A stretch of 40,589 nucleotides of DNA from an uncultured Paraprevotella sp. (GCA_947177395.1 CAMWUI010000025.1:1-40589), one strand, 5' to 3'. Shown: positions 14,965-25,088, numbered from the stretch's first letter. Numbers and translations: made by a program. The notes: generated by a model from the letters alone, not told the origin.

Positions 14965-17423
14965 GATTTCCCTTCCTCCTTCTTTTCCTCTTCAAACACA
15001 AACTGCAAAGCATCCTCGACAGGTTCGTCCAGCAAGGCGATGTCCAGCACTTCGCTCACGTTCTCCACATAGTGGAAAGAAAGGCCGTTCAAATACATAT
15101 CGGGGATTTTCTCCACATTCTTGCGGTTGTCTTCACACATGATAATGTCTGTGATACCCGCCCGCTTGGCAGCCAGAATCTTTTCCTTGATTCCTCCTAC
15201 GGGAAGAACCTTTCCGCGCAAAGTGATTTCGCCGGTCATGGCCAGATTGGGACGGACTTTCCTTTGCGTCAGGGCGGAAGCCAGGGATGTCGCCATCGTG
15301 ATTCCCGCCGACGGCCCGTCTTTGGGAACGGCGCCTTCCGGCACATGGACATGGATGTTCCACTGTTCAAAAATACGCGGGTCGATATTCAGTCTGTCGG
15401 CATGTGACTTTATGTATTCCAAAGCCAGCACGGCGGATTCTTTCATCACATCTCCCAGATTGCCGGTCAAAGTCAGTTTGCCGGCCTTACCCTTACTCAG
15501 GCTTGTCTCGATAAACAGGATTTCGCCTCCCACAGAGGTCCAGGCCAGCCCCGTGACGACACCGGCATACTTATTCCCCTGATACTTGTCGCGTACATAC
15601 TCCGGTTTGCCCAACAATGCTTCCACCTGGGGAATCTTTATGTCCGTATACCGGAAAGTATAATTACGGGCATAATCAAGAGCCATTTTCCGGAATATCT
15701 TGTTCAGTTTCTTTTCCAAGGCACGAACTCCCGATTCGCGGGTATAATTTTCCACAATATATTCGATGGCTGCCTTGTTAATCTTTATCTCTTTGCGTTT
15801 TCCCAGACCGTTGTTCTCTTTTTCCTTAGGGATAAGATGTCTTTTGGCTATTTCCACTTTCTCCTCCGTTATGTATCCGCTCACTTCTATGAGTTCCATA
15901 CGATCAAGCAAAGGCCGGGGGATGGTACCGATATTATTGGCAGTGGCAATAAACATCGCTTTTGACAAATCGTAATCCACATCTATGAAGTTGTCATGGA
16001 AAGCATTGTTTTGCTCGGGATCCAGCACTTCCAGCAAAGCGGAGGATGGATCGCCATTAACTGTATTCTGTGTGATTTTGTCTATCTCGTCCAGAATAAA
16101 CACAGGATTAGAGCTATTGGCCTTTATCATGCTCTTGATAATCCGGCCCGGCATGGCTCCTATATACGTGCGGCGATGTCCTCGGATTTCGGCCTCGTCA
16201 TGCAATCCTCCCAATGACACACGCACATACGAACGGTTGAGTGCCGTGGCAATACTGCGTCCCAACGACGTTTTTCCCACTCCCGGAGGACCGTAAAGGC
16301 AGATGATGGGAGACTTCAGATCACCTCTCAGTTGCAATACAGCCAGATGCTCCAATATCCGCTCCTTCACTTTTTCCAAACCATAGTGGTCCTTGTCCAA
16401 CACCCGTTCCGCATGTTTCAAGTTCAGATTGTCCGCCGTATAGACATTCCAAGGCAGGCTCAGCAATGTCTGCAAATAATTAAGTTGCACATTATAGTCT
16501 GGGCTCTGTGGATTCAGACGTTCCAGTTTGGCTACCTCACGCTCAAAGGTCTTTGCAACCTCCTCATTCCATTTTTTAGTCCCGGCCTGTTCCCGCAATT
16601 CACGGATTTCCTGTTCCTGAGGTGCTCCCCCCAGTTCATCCTGAATATTCTTCATCTGTTGCTGCAGGAAATATTCACGCTGCTGAAGGTCAAGTTCTTC
16701 TCTTGTCTTGCGTTGAATGTCCGCCTTCAGTTCCGCATACTTGATTTCCCTGTTGATGAGCTTCAGCAGATTATAGGCACGCATCTCCAAAGACGGCTCT
16801 TCCAGCAACTCCATCTTCCGAGGTATGGAAAACGTGAAGTTGGCACAAATGAAATTAATCAGAAACATCCGGTTTGTTATATTCTTGATGGCAAACACGG
16901 ACTCTTTCGGAATCTGCTCGTTGGTCTTGATATATTGGATGGTCTGGTCACGACAAGTCTGCACCAATATATCAAACTCGTTATTGTTCTTCTCCGGCAG
17001 AAATTCATCCAATTTGGTCACACGGCCAGTAATATAGGGACGTGTGGACACAATCTCATGAAATTCGAATCTGCTCAATCCCTGCAATATGATGGTTATG
17101 GACTGATCGGGAAGTTCAAGCACCCTGATAATCTTGGCAACAGTGCCAGTATGGTATAAGTCATTATAACCAGGTCTTTCTGTTTCCGGCGCCTTTTGGC
17201 AGACTACACCGATATTTGATTTATTCTTTTCTGCCAGAGTTATTAGTTTCAACGAAGATTTCCGGCCTACAGCAACAGGCATAACCACCCCCGGAAACAG
17301 AACCATATTACGCAAAGGAAGAATTGGCAACGTATCATCCACTTCTGTCTCAAACACACTGGACTCATCTCCTTCAAAGTCCGCAACTAAAGAAAATGGA
17401 TTCTGATTTTCATCAACATGCAT
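14961..17423 (-). CDS. lon: ATP-dependent Lon protease
   Basis: This 820-residue protein has the full Lon layout: an N-terminal substrate-binding domain ([19 protein letters not shown]), a coiled-coil linker (~200-300), an AAA+ ATPase with Walker A GPPGVGKT (~380) and Walker B VFILDEID, and a C-terminal Ser-Lys protease with [10 protein letters not shown] (Ser ~705) and [14 protein letters not shown] (Lys ~744). It degrades damaged and regulatory proteins in the cytoplasm. It is the first gene of a tight minus-strand unit with tgt and the LptG-like gene. A -7 box (TAACTTTG, minus strand) lies at 17471-17478. Confidence 0.97.
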   Translation of the reverse strand: MHVDENQNPFSLVADFEGDESSVFETEVDDTLPILPLRNMVLFPGVVMPVAVGRKSSLKLITLAEKNKSNIGVVCQKAPETERPGYNDLYHTGTVAKIIRVLELPDQSITIILQGLSRFEFHEIVSTRPYITGRVTKLDEFLPEKNNNEFDILVQTCRDQTIQYIKTNEQIPKESVFAIKNITNRMFLINFICANFTFSIPRKMELLEEPSLEMRAYNLLKLINREIKYAELKADIQRKTREELDLQQREYFLQQQMKNIQDELGGAPQEQEIRELREQAGTKKWNEEVAKTFEREVAKLERLNPQSPDYNVQLNYLQTLLSLPWNVYTADNLNLKHAERVLDKDHYGLEKVKERILEHLAVLQLRGDLKSPIICLYGPPGVGKTSLGRSIATALNRSYVRVSLGGLHDEAEIRGHRRTYIGAMPGRIIKSMIKANSSNPVFILDEIDKITQNTVNGDPSSALLEVLDPEQNNAFHDNFIDVDYDLSKAMFIATANNIGTIPRPLLDRMELIEVSGYITEEKVEIAKRHLIPKEKENNGLGKRKEIKINKAAIEYIVENYTRESGVRALEKKLNKIFRKMALDYARNYTFRYTDIKIPQVEALLGKPEYVRDKYQGNKYAGVVTGLAWTSVGGEILFIETSLSKGKAGKLTLTGNLGDVMKESAVLALEYIKSHADRLNIDPRIFEQWNIHVHVPEGAVPKDGPSAGITMATSLASALTQRKVRPNLAMTGEITLRGKVLPVGGIKEKILAAKRAGITDIIMCEDNRKNVEKIPDMYLNGLSFHYVENVSEVLDIALLDEPVEDALQFVFEEEKKEEGKS

Positions 17424-17470
17424 AGTATTTATCCTTATAAATGGATGAATAAAGTATTCTCAAAACTCTG

Positions 17471-17478
17471 CAAAGTTA
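17471..17478 (-). promoter_or_regulatory. -7 box of lon
   Basis: TAACTTTG on the minus strand, about 50 bases upstream of the lon ATG. TTTG upstream lies at a shorter than usual spacing, so only the -7 element is certain. Confidence 0.5.
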
Positions 17479-17531
17479 TAAAAAAAAATATCGCAAAGCT
17501 AATTTCGCTTCCTGATATTCTTTATTTTGCT

Positions 17532-17539
17532 TACTTTTG
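17532..17539 (+). promoter_or_regulatory. -7 box of the TrmN6-like gene; decides its start
   Basis: TACTTTTG lies just before and overlapping the TTG at 17537. Transcription would start after that TTG, so the ATG at 17564 must be the translation start. Confidence 0.55.
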
Positions 17540-17563
17540 CAGAACCATTCATTCTCCGGAATT

Positions 17564-18274
17564 ATGAAAAATGAATATTTTCAATTCAAACAATTTACTA
17601 TCTATCAAGACCTTTGTGCCATGAAAGTGGGAACGGACGGAGTGCTGCTGGGATGTTGGTGTGTTTTACCGGAAAAAGGCAATATCTTGGATATCGGCAC
17701 GGGTACCGGGCTGATAGCGTTAATGGCGGCCCAGCGATCTTGTCACACACATGTCACAGGTATTGATATAGACGGGATGGCAATAAAACAGGCTCGCATG
17801 AACGCAGATGTATCCCCTTGGAAACAGCGTTTATCTTTTACACAGGCCGACGCAATCTCTTACAATGCAGGGACACAGTATGAGGCCATTGTCTGCAATC
17901 CGCCATTCTTTACAAATTCGCTTCAAGGACCGGATCATCGCCGCAATCTTGCAAGACATGCGGATTCCCTACCATTCGCAGCCTTGGTCAGCAAAGCGAC
18001 ATCTCTTTTATCCGAGAATGGATTTCTCAGTGTAATACTGCCAGCGATTCAATGCGATACTTTCATACAGATGTGTTGGGAGCAAGGATTGAATCTCCAT
18101 AAAAAGTGCTTTGTTTATTCTAATTCCCGACATCCGGCCAAACGCGTCATGCTGGCCTTCAAAAAAGGGAATACCATTTATCCACAAGAAGAAAAACTAT
18201 ATATTACAAATGAGTCAGGAAAGCAAAGCGCCGAATACAGAACATTGACAAAAGATTTCTACATCGACAGATAG
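17564..18274 (+). CDS. tRNA1(Val) (adenine37-N6)-methyltransferase family protein (TrmN6/YfiC-like)
   Basis: This 236-residue class I SAM methyltransferase has KVGTDGVLLGCW ahead of the SAM loop ILDIGTGTGLIALMAAQR (motif I), GIDIDGMAIKQA (motif II), and the catalytic NPPF (AIVCNPPFFTNSL, motif IV) of N6-adenine methyltransferases. In E. coli YfiC methylates A37 of tRNA1(Val). The ATG at 17564 is preferred over the upstream TTG because the -7 box covers that TTG. The stop lies only 6 bases from the stop of the convergent lipid kinase gene. Confidence 0.88.
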   Translation: MKNEYFQFKQFTIYQDLCAMKVGTDGVLLGCWCVLPEKGNILDIGTGTGLIALMAAQRSCHTHVTGIDIDGMAIKQARMNADVSPWKQRLSFTQADAISYNAGTQYEAIVCNPPFFTNSLQGPDHRRNLARHADSLPFAALVSKATSLLSENGFLSVILPAIQCDTFIQMCWEQGLNLHKKCFVYSNSRHPAKRVMLAFKKGNTIYPQEEKLYITNESGKQSAEYRTLTKDFYIDR

Positions 18275-18280
18275 ATTCGC

Positions 18281-19291
18281 TTATTTCTGCTTCAATTTTC
18301 GGAGCAAATCTTTATTTAAAGTAAAAACATTCCCTTCTCCCCAGTTAGTCAGTTCGTTATAAAAATCAGAGAAGATTTTAAGCAATGGGGGAGTGGGGGC
18401 TACCCCTCCAGGATTGACGATCACTTTCAAGCCTTTCTTGATAACCTCTACGTCAATTTCCTTGTCAGCGACAACCGGGTCACCGTCATAATGAATTACC
18501 CCAGGATACTCCCGTGATATATGCATCTTTTGACATTTGAACGTTTTGATCCTGCTGTTGCTTGTGATAGTCTTATTGAAGAGTTGAAAAGCGATTTGGG
18601 GAGCTTCCAATACAGAAAAAGGTTCCATTATGGTAACATCCATCAGTCCGTCATGCATGCAGGCATGTGGTGCAATATAAACATTATTTCCATATTGGGA
18701 AGCGTTAGCACAAGCTATCAGGAAAGCTTTATATACCCTTTTTTCTCCATCTATTTCAATCTCATAAGTATCAGATTGGTACATAAGCCCTTCGCGCAAG
18801 GTATTTTCTAAATAAGAGAGCAGTCCTCTCTTACCTGACTTGGCGAATTTAGAACTGACAAATGCGTCAAATCCAACTCCGCATGTACAAAAAAAGGGGA
18901 TTCCATTTATCTTTCCATAATCCAGGTCCTTGACCATATAACTGTTAATGATATCGAGAGCGCCTCCCGGGTCCATCGGTATCAATAAATGCCTGGCCAA
19001 TCCGTTGCCAGAACCGGAAGGAATAATTCCCAAAGCTGTCTGGGTATGCACCAAAGAGCGGGCGACTTCATTTACCGTACCATCTCCGCCTATAGCGATT
19101 ACAGCATCTATTCCGGCATCTGCTTCTTGTTTTGCTATTGTCGCCGCATGTCCGGAATATTCGGTTTTCACCACTTTCCAGTCAAAACTTCCAGAGTCCA
19201 GATGTTCTGAAATCACTTTTAATATCAGCTCTTTATTTGTTGTTCCTGATATAGGATTCACAATAAAAACCAATTTCTTCTTTTCACACAT
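18281..19291 (-). CDS. Diacylglycerol/sphingosine-type lipid kinase (YegS/DAGK catalytic family)
   Basis: This 336-residue protein starts KKLVFIVNPISGT. It has the nucleotide loop VIAIGGDGTVNEV and LGIIPSGSGNGLARHL, then GVGFDAFVS and IHYDGDPVV near the end, the order of motifs in DAGK-catalytic lipid kinases. These phosphorylate diacylglycerol, sphingoid bases, ceramides or related lipids at the inner membrane. The frame is open to 19429, but a minus-strand -7 box (TACCTTTG at 19317-19324) fixes the ATG at 19289-19291. It is divergent from serine palmitoyltransferase, so a sphingoid or ceramide substrate is plausible but unproven. Confidence 0.85.
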   Translation of the reverse strand: MCEKKKLVFIVNPISGTTNKELILKVISEHLDSGSFDWKVVKTEYSGHAATIAKQEADAGIDAVIAIGGDGTVNEVARSLVHTQTALGIIPSGSGNGLARHLLIPMDPGGALDIINSYMVKDLDYGKINGIPFFCTCGVGFDAFVSSKFAKSGKRGLLSYLENTLREGLMYQSDTYEIEIDGEKRVYKAFLIACANASQYGNNVYIAPHACMHDGLMDVTIMEPFSVLEAPQIAFQLFNKTITSNSRIKTFKCQKMHISREYPGVIHYDGDPVVADKEIDVEVIKKGLKVIVNPGGVAPTPPLLKIFSDFYNELTNWGEGNVFTLNKDLLRKLKQK

Positions 19292-19316
19292 GACAGCATC
19301 AGCGATAAAATATATG

Positions 19317-19324
19317 CAAAGGTA
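19317..19324 (-). promoter_or_regulatory. -7 box of the lipid kinase gene
   Basis: TACCTTTG on the minus strand, 26 bases upstream of the chosen ATG at 19291. It rules out the longer frame that begins at 19429. Confidence 0.5.
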
Positions 19325-19418
19325 AGTCTTTTTTTTTTCTAAAGCATTCTTTGCCATATTAGATTCCATCCGACATAGTTTTTTTAATATAAAGTACCAT
19401 ATAACAGATATTTTTTTG

Positions 19419-19426
19419 TAATTTTG
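19419..19426 (+). promoter_or_regulatory. -7 box of the serine palmitoyltransferase gene
   Basis: TAATTTTG, 77 bases upstream of the ATG at 19504, predicting a leader of about 70 bases. No -33 element at standard spacing was found. Confidence 0.5.
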
Positions 19427-19503
19427 CAACTGTTTTTAAAAAACACAGTGAACAGAATCTGTTCAATACTATTTTAGACAAAAACGTATAACTTATATAA
19501 AGA

Positions 19504-20691
19504 ATGGGACTGTTACAAGACAAATTGTCCAAATACGATATTCCTCAACGTTTTATGGCAGAAGGGGTTTATCCGTATTTTAGAGAAATCGAAGGAAAAC
19601 AAGGTACCGAAGTAAACATGGGAGGACACCATGTATTGATGTTCGGTTCCAATGCCTATACAGGCCTGACAGGAGACGAACGGGTAATTGAAGCCGGTAT
19701 CAAAGCCATGCGCAAATACGGTGCCGGATGTGCCGGATCTCGTTTTTTAAACGGAACGTTGGATTTACATGTTCAATTGGAAAAAGAACTGGCAGCTTTC
19801 GTCGGAAAACAGGAAGCCTTGTGTTTCTCCACGGGATTCACCGTAAATGCCGGAGTCATAGCATGTCTGACAGACCGTAACGACTACATCATCTGCGATG
19901 ACCGGGATCACGCTTCAATTGTCGACGGGCGGAGACTTTCTTTCTCTCAAAGTTTAAAATACAGACACAACGACATGGCTGATCTGGAGAAACAATTGCA
20001 AAAATGTAATCCGGACTCGGTAAAACTTATTGTCGTTGACGGAGTCTTTTCCATGGAGGGAGATTTGGTAAACCTGCCGGAAATAGTACGCTTGAAGCAC
20101 AAGTACAACGCGACTATTATGGTAGATGAAGCCCATGGTATCGGTGTATTCGGGAAACAGGGTAGAGGCGTATGCGACCACTTCGGACTGACCGACGAAG
20201 TTGATTTGATAATGGGAACATTCAGCAAATCCTTAGCTTCGATTGGAGGTTTTATCGCAGCTGATAGCTCTATCATTAACTGGTTGCGCCACAATACCCG
20301 CACATATATATTTAGTGCCTCCAACACTCCTGCGGCCACAGCAGCCGCTTTGGAAGCACTCCATATTATTCAGGAAGAGCCAGAACGCATAGAGAATTTA
20401 TGGAAAGTAACCCGTCATGCCTTACAGAAATTCCGTGAGAAGGGATTTGAAATTGGCGATACGGAGTCACCAATTATTCCGCTATACGTACGTGATACGG
20501 ACAAAACGTTCCTCGTAACCAAACTTGCCTTTGATGCTGGAGTATTTATTAATCCGGTTATACCTCCAGCATGTGCCCCTCAAGACACACTGGTGCGTTT
20601 CGCATTGATGGCCAACCATACAACGGAACAAGTTGACAGAGCTGTAGACAGCCTGTATCAGATATTTAAGCAATTAGATATAATTCAATAA
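19504..20691 (+). CDS. spt: Serine palmitoyltransferase (alpha-oxoamine synthase family)
   Basis: This 395-residue PLP enzyme has LMFGSNAYTGLTGDERV, GAGCAGSRFLNGT, the substrate-stacking His136 in DDRDHASIVDG, VDEAHGIGVFG, and the PLP lysine K242 in GTFSKSLASIGGF. It belongs to the family with BioF and Kbl. The N terminus (MGLLQDKLSKYDIPQRF) and overall sequence fit the Bacteroides enzyme that condenses serine with an acyl-CoA to start sphingolipid synthesis. No biotin genes are nearby. BioF is the main alternative and is disfavoured by this context and by the N terminus. A strong terminator follows. Confidence 0.88.
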   Translation: MGLLQDKLSKYDIPQRFMAEGVYPYFREIEGKQGTEVNMGGHHVLMFGSNAYTGLTGDERVIEAGIKAMRKYGAGCAGSRFLNGTLDLHVQLEKELAAFVGKQEALCFSTGFTVNAGVIACLTDRNDYIICDDRDHASIVDGRRLSFSQSLKYRHNDMADLEKQLQKCNPDSVKLIVVDGVFSMEGDLVNLPEIVRLKHKYNATIMVDEAHGIGVFGKQGRGVCDHFGLTDEVDLIMGTFSKSLASIGGFIAADSSIINWLRHNTRTYIFSASNTPAATAAALEALHIIQEEPERIENLWKVTRHALQKFREKGFEIGDTESPIIPLYVRDTDKTFLVTKLAFDAGVFINPVIPPACAPQDTLVRFALMANHTTEQVDRAVDSLYQIFKQLDIIQ

Positions 20692-20705
20692 ATATCACAT
20701 GATTC

Positions 20706-20746
20706 AATAATAAAAGGGAAAGGGCAATACTTTCCCTTTTATTATT
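20706..20746. terminator. Strong terminator hairpin after serine palmitoyltransferase
   Basis: A perfect 17-bp stem (20706-20722 with 20730-20746) encloses a 7-base loop. The 3' arm is T-rich (CTTTCCCTTTTATTATT). Confidence 0.85.
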
Positions 20747-20848
20747 AGCAAACACTATTAAACATAATGCCCATTAGAAAAACACAAATATGTGTTATAG
20801 AATTGAACAAGAAGCTTTTTAAATAAAGGCCAACTTGAAATAATATAT

Positions 20849-20856
20849 TAACTTTG
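20849..20856 (+). promoter_or_regulatory. -7 box of the RluA-family gene
   Basis: TAACTTTG, 26 bases upstream of the ATG at 20883. No clear -33 partner was found. Confidence 0.45.
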
Positions 20857-20882
20857 CATAATCAATTAAAGAAACGAAATTA

Positions 20883-21812
20883 ATGGGCAGAAATATCAGC
20901 GGCGAAGAATACGCTGCCAGTAAATACAACAAATTTATCGTCAGGAAACCCATGATACTCATGGATTTCTTAATGACAGAGATGTCCGGCATCAGTCGCA
21001 ACAAGGTCAAAGATATATTATCGGGCCATGGTGTCAGTGTGGATCGCAAAATGACAACGCAATACGATTATGCATTAAAACCGGGAATGGTCGTGCTTGT
21101 ATGCAAGCACCGCAGAAAAACAGAACTAAACAATCGGTTTGTGAAAATCATATATGAAGATAAACACATCGTCGTTGTTGAAAAAGCTACTGGTATTCTT
21201 TCAATGGCCGCTACGGCCAAACAGTTTTGTGTTAAAACGATTTTGGATGAATATTTCGCACGAAGACATTTTAAATGTACCGCACATGTTGTACACAGGC
21301 TTGACAGAGACACGTCCGGACTACTCATGTATGCCAAAAGCATCGAAGTGGAACGAATCTTGGAAGAAAATTGGCAAAACATAGTGACAGACCGACGTTA
21401 TATAGCTGTATTAAGCGGTAAAATGGAACAAGAAGGTGGAACAATACGTTCATGGCTTAAAGACAACAAAGCTTACATTACTTATTCTTCTGACACTGAC
21501 AACGGAGGGAAATATGCTATAACGCATTACCGTCGACTTCAAACAAATGACCAATATTCATTGGTCGAATTAAAACTGGAGACTGGCAGAAAAAATCAAA
21601 TCCGGGTACATATGAAAGACTTAGGACTACCAGTTATCGGTGATGACAAATATGGCAATGGTGTCAATCCTATAAAACGCCTGGCCCTCCATGCTTATCG
21701 CTTAAGATTCATACATCCGGTCACATCAGAATTAATGGATTTTGAAACACCGTTCCCTACCCCATTCACCCGACTGTTCAATAAAACAGAAAATAACTCT
21801 AACAATATTTAA
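20883..21812 (+). CDS. RluA-family pseudouridine synthase
   Basis: This 309-residue protein has an N-terminal S4-type RNA-binding segment (~residues 20-75, SRNKVKDILSGHGVSVD) and an RluA catalytic domain with VVEKATGILSM, HRLDRDTSG (catalytic Asp141), and the C-terminal LETGRKNQIRVHM. Such enzymes isomerise uridines in 23S rRNA or tRNA. RluD, RluC and other subfamilies cannot be told apart here. It has its own promoter and is followed 10 bases later by the DUF4923 lipoprotein gene, which may be co-transcribed. Confidence 0.92.
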   Translation: MGRNISGEEYAASKYNKFIVRKPMILMDFLMTEMSGISRNKVKDILSGHGVSVDRKMTTQYDYALKPGMVVLVCKHRRKTELNNRFVKIIYEDKHIVVVEKATGILSMAATAKQFCVKTILDEYFARRHFKCTAHVVHRLDRDTSGLLMYAKSIEVERILEENWQNIVTDRRYIAVLSGKMEQEGGTIRSWLKDNKAYITYSSDTDNGGKYAITHYRRLQTNDQYSLVELKLETGRKNQIRVHMKDLGLPVIGDDKYGNGVNPIKRLALHAYRLRFIHPVTSELMDFETPFPTPFTRLFNKTENNSNNI

Positions 21813-21822
21813 TCAATAAATT

Positions 21823-22485
21823 ATGAATAAACTTTTTATTCCAATCATGGCTTTATCAGCCATGCTCATGTTTAACGGTTGCAGCATGCCCGGAGCAACT
21901 AACACCAATACCGAAACAGCCACACAAACAACCGCTACAGGAAGCGGAACTGGAGCCCAAGCCGGAGGATTGCTGGCTAATTTATTAACCGGCCTATTAG
22001 GAGCTAATCAGAAAATCTCCCAAGCAGTTCTCATTGGCATCTGGAATTATCAAGCTCCCAAATGCCTGTTCGAATCAGAAAACTTCCTCATGAAAGCCGG
22101 AGGACAAGTTGCTGCCGCCCAAGTAGAAAATAAATTAGCTGAAGCATTTGCCAAACTGGGTATTAAACCTGGAACCTGTAGCTATGCCTTCGATGAAGCC
22201 GGCAACTATACCCTGACTATCGGTAACCGCAACATAAATGGTACATATACATTGGATACGACCAATAATACCATTAAAATGAGTGCCCTGTTGGGATTAG
22301 CCAACATGACGGCCACAGTTCGACTTACAGGCAACAACTTATGTTTATTGTTTGATGCAGATAAACTGCTCACTATCGTATCCGGCGTCGGCGCTTTAAG
22401 CAACAATTCGACTATCCAAAGCGTGTCTTCCCTATTGAATTCTTACGACGGCATGAAAGTAGGCTTCTCTATGCTCAAACAATAA
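21823..22485 (+). CDS. DUF4923-family lipoprotein
   Basis: This 220-residue protein has a lipoprotein signal peptide: a positive N end, a hydrophobic stretch and lipobox FNGC with Cys20. A Thr/Ala/Gly-rich linker (~22-60) follows, then a domain with IGIWNYQAPKCLFESENFLMK and repeated beta-strand-like segments (FDEAGNYTLTIG, INGTYTLD). This fits DUF4923, a Bacteroidales lipocalin-like lipoprotein family without known function. It should sit in the outer membrane or periplasm. The start is the only ATG giving the signal peptide, and it lies 10 bases after the RluA-family stop. Confidence 0.85.
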   Translation: MNKLFIPIMALSAMLMFNGCSMPGATNTNTETATQTTATGSGTGAQAGGLLANLLTGLLGANQKISQAVLIGIWNYQAPKCLFESENFLMKAGGQVAAAQVENKLAEAFAKLGIKPGTCSYAFDEAGNYTLTIGNRNINGTYTLDTTNNTIKMSALLGLANMTATVRLTGNNLCLLFDADKLLTIVSGVGALSNNSTIQSVSSLLNSYDGMKVGFSMLKQ

Positions 22486-22611
22486 AATGTTTGGGAGACA
22501 ATCCGTCAAAATGCAAACATATATTAAAAAAGAGCCTTGAACTTTTATATGGCATTTTCTTTGTACTGACATTGTTGATTCAAAGTAAAACAAACATTAA
22601 ACATCACAACT

Positions 22612-24666
22612 ATGCAAAAAGGAAATATCGGAGTAACGACAGAAAACATTTTTCCTGTCATCAAAAAGTTTCTCTATAGCGACCATGAGATCTTCATCCG
22701 TGAAATCGTTTCAAATGCAGTCGACGCAACCCAGAAATTAAAAACATTAGCAAACAAAGGAGATTTTAAGGGCGAGACCGGTGAGTTGAAAGTATCTGTA
22801 ATTGTAAATAAGGAAGCAGGTACTATCACCGTTAGAGACAACGGTATCGGTATGACAGCCGAAGAGATTGAGAAATATATAAATCAGATAGCTTTTTCCG
22901 GAGCCAACGACTTTCTAGACAAATATAAAGATGATGCAAACGCCATCATAGGACATTTCGGATTGGGGTTCTATTCTTCTTTCATGGTAAGCAAACAAGT
23001 GGATATCATAACCCAAAGCTATCAGGAAGGAAGCAAAGCCATGAAGTGGAGCTGTGACGGCAGTCCTTCTTATGAACTTGAAGAAACCGACAAGGCAGAA
23101 CGTGGAACAGACATCATCATGCACATTGATGATGACTGCAAAGAGTTCTTGGAAAAGAGCAAAATACAAGAACTTCTGAATAAATATTGCCGTTTTCTGC
23201 CCATACCTATAACATTTGGTAAAAAGACAGAATGGAAAGACGGACAACAGGTTGATACAGAAGAAGACTTGATAATCAATAATGTAACTCCAATATGGAC
23301 AAAAAAGCCGACAGAACTGAAAGATGAGGATTACAAAGAATTCTATCGTACACTTTATCCGATGAGTGATGAACCGTTGTTCTGGATTCACCTAAATGTC
23401 GACTATCCGTTCAATCTGACCGGAGTGCTCTATTTCCCTAAAATAAAGAATAATATCGAATTACAGCACAACAAGATACAGTTATACTGCAACCAAGTGT
23501 ATGTTACCGACAGTGTGGAAGGGATAGTTCCCGACTTTATGACTTTGCTCCACGGTGTTATAGATTCACCGGATATTCCGTTGAATGTTAGCCGAAGCTA
23601 TCTGCAAAGCGATAGCAACGTAAAAAAAATATCCACCTATATCACCAAGAAAGTCAGCGACCGCCTGCAAAGCCTATTCAAAAACGACCGTAAAGACTTT
23701 GAAAACAAATGGGATGATCTGAAAATTTTCATCAATTACGGAATGCTTACTCAAGACGATTTTTATGACAAGGCCAAACAATTTGCTTTACTCAAGGACA
23801 CAGACAGCAAGTATTTTACATTTGAAGAATACAATACACTCATAAAAGACAATCAGACTGACAAAGAAGGCACATTGGTTTATCTGTACGCCAATGACAA
23901 GGAAGGCCAATATACCTTTATCGAAAGTGCCAAAAACAAGGGATATAATGTACTGATGTTCGACGGACAGCTGGATACTCCCCTTGTTTCTATGTTGGAA
24001 CGCAAATTTGAGAAAACACGTTTCACACGTGTGGATGCAGATGCCATAGACCGTCTGATTGCGAAAGAAGATGTGCAGCGCACGGTATTGGAAGCAGAAA
24101 GGGGTGACAAACTGGCATCCTTGTTCAACAGCCAGATGCCCAAACAAGATAAGACTGAATACCACGTGGAGACACAGGCTTTGGGAGAAAATGCTTCTCC
24201 GGTAATTATAACACAAAGCGAATATATGCGTCGTATGAAAGAAATGGCGCACATACAACCCGGTATGTCTTTCTACGGAGAAATGCCTGATATGTACACC
24301 TTGGTACTCAACAGCGACCACAACCTGATTAAAGAAATACTGGAAGACAGTGAAGCACAAACGGCAGAACTCCTAAAGCCCATAGAAGCTGAAATCAAAG
24401 GTCTGACGGCACGTCAGGCTGTATTGCGCCAACAGCAGGAGGGTAAAAAAACGGAAGAAATAGACCCGAAGCAGAAGGATGAGTTAGCCCAATGTGGCAC
24501 AGACATCAACGAACAGCAAAAGAAAAAGAATGAAGTGCTGGCCAATTATGCCAGGGATAATGACAAGGTACATCAACTGATAGACCTTGCTTTATTGCAA
24601 AACGGGATGTTACGCGGTGAAGCACTCAGCAAATTTATCAAACGCAGTATAGATCTGATTAAATAA
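22612..24666 (+). CDS. htpG: Molecular chaperone HtpG (Hsp90)
   Basis: This 684-residue Hsp90 has the N-terminal ATPase motifs EIVSNAVDAT, VRDNGIGMT and IGHFGLGFYSSFMVS. The middle domain has FWIHLNVDYPFNLTGVLYFP and VYVTDSVEGIVPDFM, then LNVSRSYLQSD with the conserved Arg that contacts ATP. A C-terminal dimerisation region of ~180 residues includes a charged, Lys/Glu-rich stretch around residues 600-645. The typical bacterial HtpG is ~625 residues; the extra length lies partly in that charged stretch. It acts in the cytoplasm on folding clients. A terminator hairpin follows. Confidence 0.96.
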   Translation: MQKGNIGVTTENIFPVIKKFLYSDHEIFIREIVSNAVDATQKLKTLANKGDFKGETGELKVSVIVNKEAGTITVRDNGIGMTAEEIEKYINQIAFSGANDFLDKYKDDANAIIGHFGLGFYSSFMVSKQVDIITQSYQEGSKAMKWSCDGSPSYELEETDKAERGTDIIMHIDDDCKEFLEKSKIQELLNKYCRFLPIPITFGKKTEWKDGQQVDTEEDLIINNVTPIWTKKPTELKDEDYKEFYRTLYPMSDEPLFWIHLNVDYPFNLTGVLYFPKIKNNIELQHNKIQLYCNQVYVTDSVEGIVPDFMTLLHGVIDSPDIPLNVSRSYLQSDSNVKKISTYITKKVSDRLQSLFKNDRKDFENKWDDLKIFINYGMLTQDDFYDKAKQFALLKDTDSKYFTFEEYNTLIKDNQTDKEGTLVYLYANDKEGQYTFIESAKNKGYNVLMFDGQLDTPLVSMLERKFEKTRFTRVDADAIDRLIAKEDVQRTVLEAERGDKLASLFNSQMPKQDKTEYHVETQALGENASPVIITQSEYMRRMKEMAHIQPGMSFYGEMPDMYTLVLNSDHNLIKEILEDSEAQTAELLKPIEAEIKGLTARQAVLRQQQEGKKTEEIDPKQKDELAQCGTDINEQQKKKNEVLANYARDNDKVHQLIDLALLQNGMLRGEALSKFIKRSIDLIK

Positions 24667-24685
24667 AAGGATTACATACATCAAC

Positions 24686-24722
24686 AAAACCTTCCTAAAA
24701 GACAGTTTTTTAGGAAGGTTTT
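24686..24722. terminator. Terminator after htpG
   Basis: A perfect 15-bp stem (24686-24700 with 24708-24722) has a 7-base loop and A- and T-runs at its ends, so it could work in both directions. It lies 19 bases after the htpG stop. Confidence 0.85.
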
Positions 24723-24774
24723 GAATTCTCTAAACACCAGTTATCTTTATAACCTATAAATCAAAAAGAAAGAT

Positions 24775-25077
24775 ATGGAAATAAACTATATAGGAATAAT
24801 TATCGGAGCCGTGACCTTTCTGACCATCGGCCTATTCCATCCGATTGTTATCAAAGCGGAGTATTATTTTGGAAAACGGTGCTGGACAATTTTTTTAATC
24901 GCAGGACTCTGCTTTTTAACTTTATCACTTCTAACAAGCAACACCTATGCTTCTATTATTTCTGGGGTTATTTCTTTCTCCTCCTTTTGGTCTATACTGG
25001 AAATCTTCGAACAATTCCAACGTGTTAAAAAAGGTTGGTTCCCAATGAATCCTAAACGTAAACACGAATACGAATAA
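24775..25077 (+). CDS. DUF4491-family small membrane protein
   Basis: This 100-residue protein has three hydrophobic segments (about 5-25, 35-55 and 58-75), a conserved FHPIVIKAEYYFGKRCW stretch and a cytoplasmic-looking tail (RVKKGWFPMNPKRKHEYE). It matches my recollection of DUF4491, a Bacteroidales inner-membrane family of unknown function. The gene stands alone between the htpG terminator and a convergent gene that ends 11 bases after it. Confidence 0.75.
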   Translation: MEINYIGIIIGAVTFLTIGLFHPIVIKAEYYFGKRCWTIFLIAGLCFLTLSLLTSNTYASIISGVISFSSFWSILEIFEQFQRVKKGWFPMNPKRKHEYE

Positions 25078-25088
25078 ACATACCGTGA

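Noticed and set aside
19504-20691. BioF (8-amino-7-oxononanoate synthase) as the identity of this gene
   Set aside because: No biotin genes are adjacent, and the N terminus and the Bacteroides context fit serine palmitoyltransferase better. An assay would settle it.
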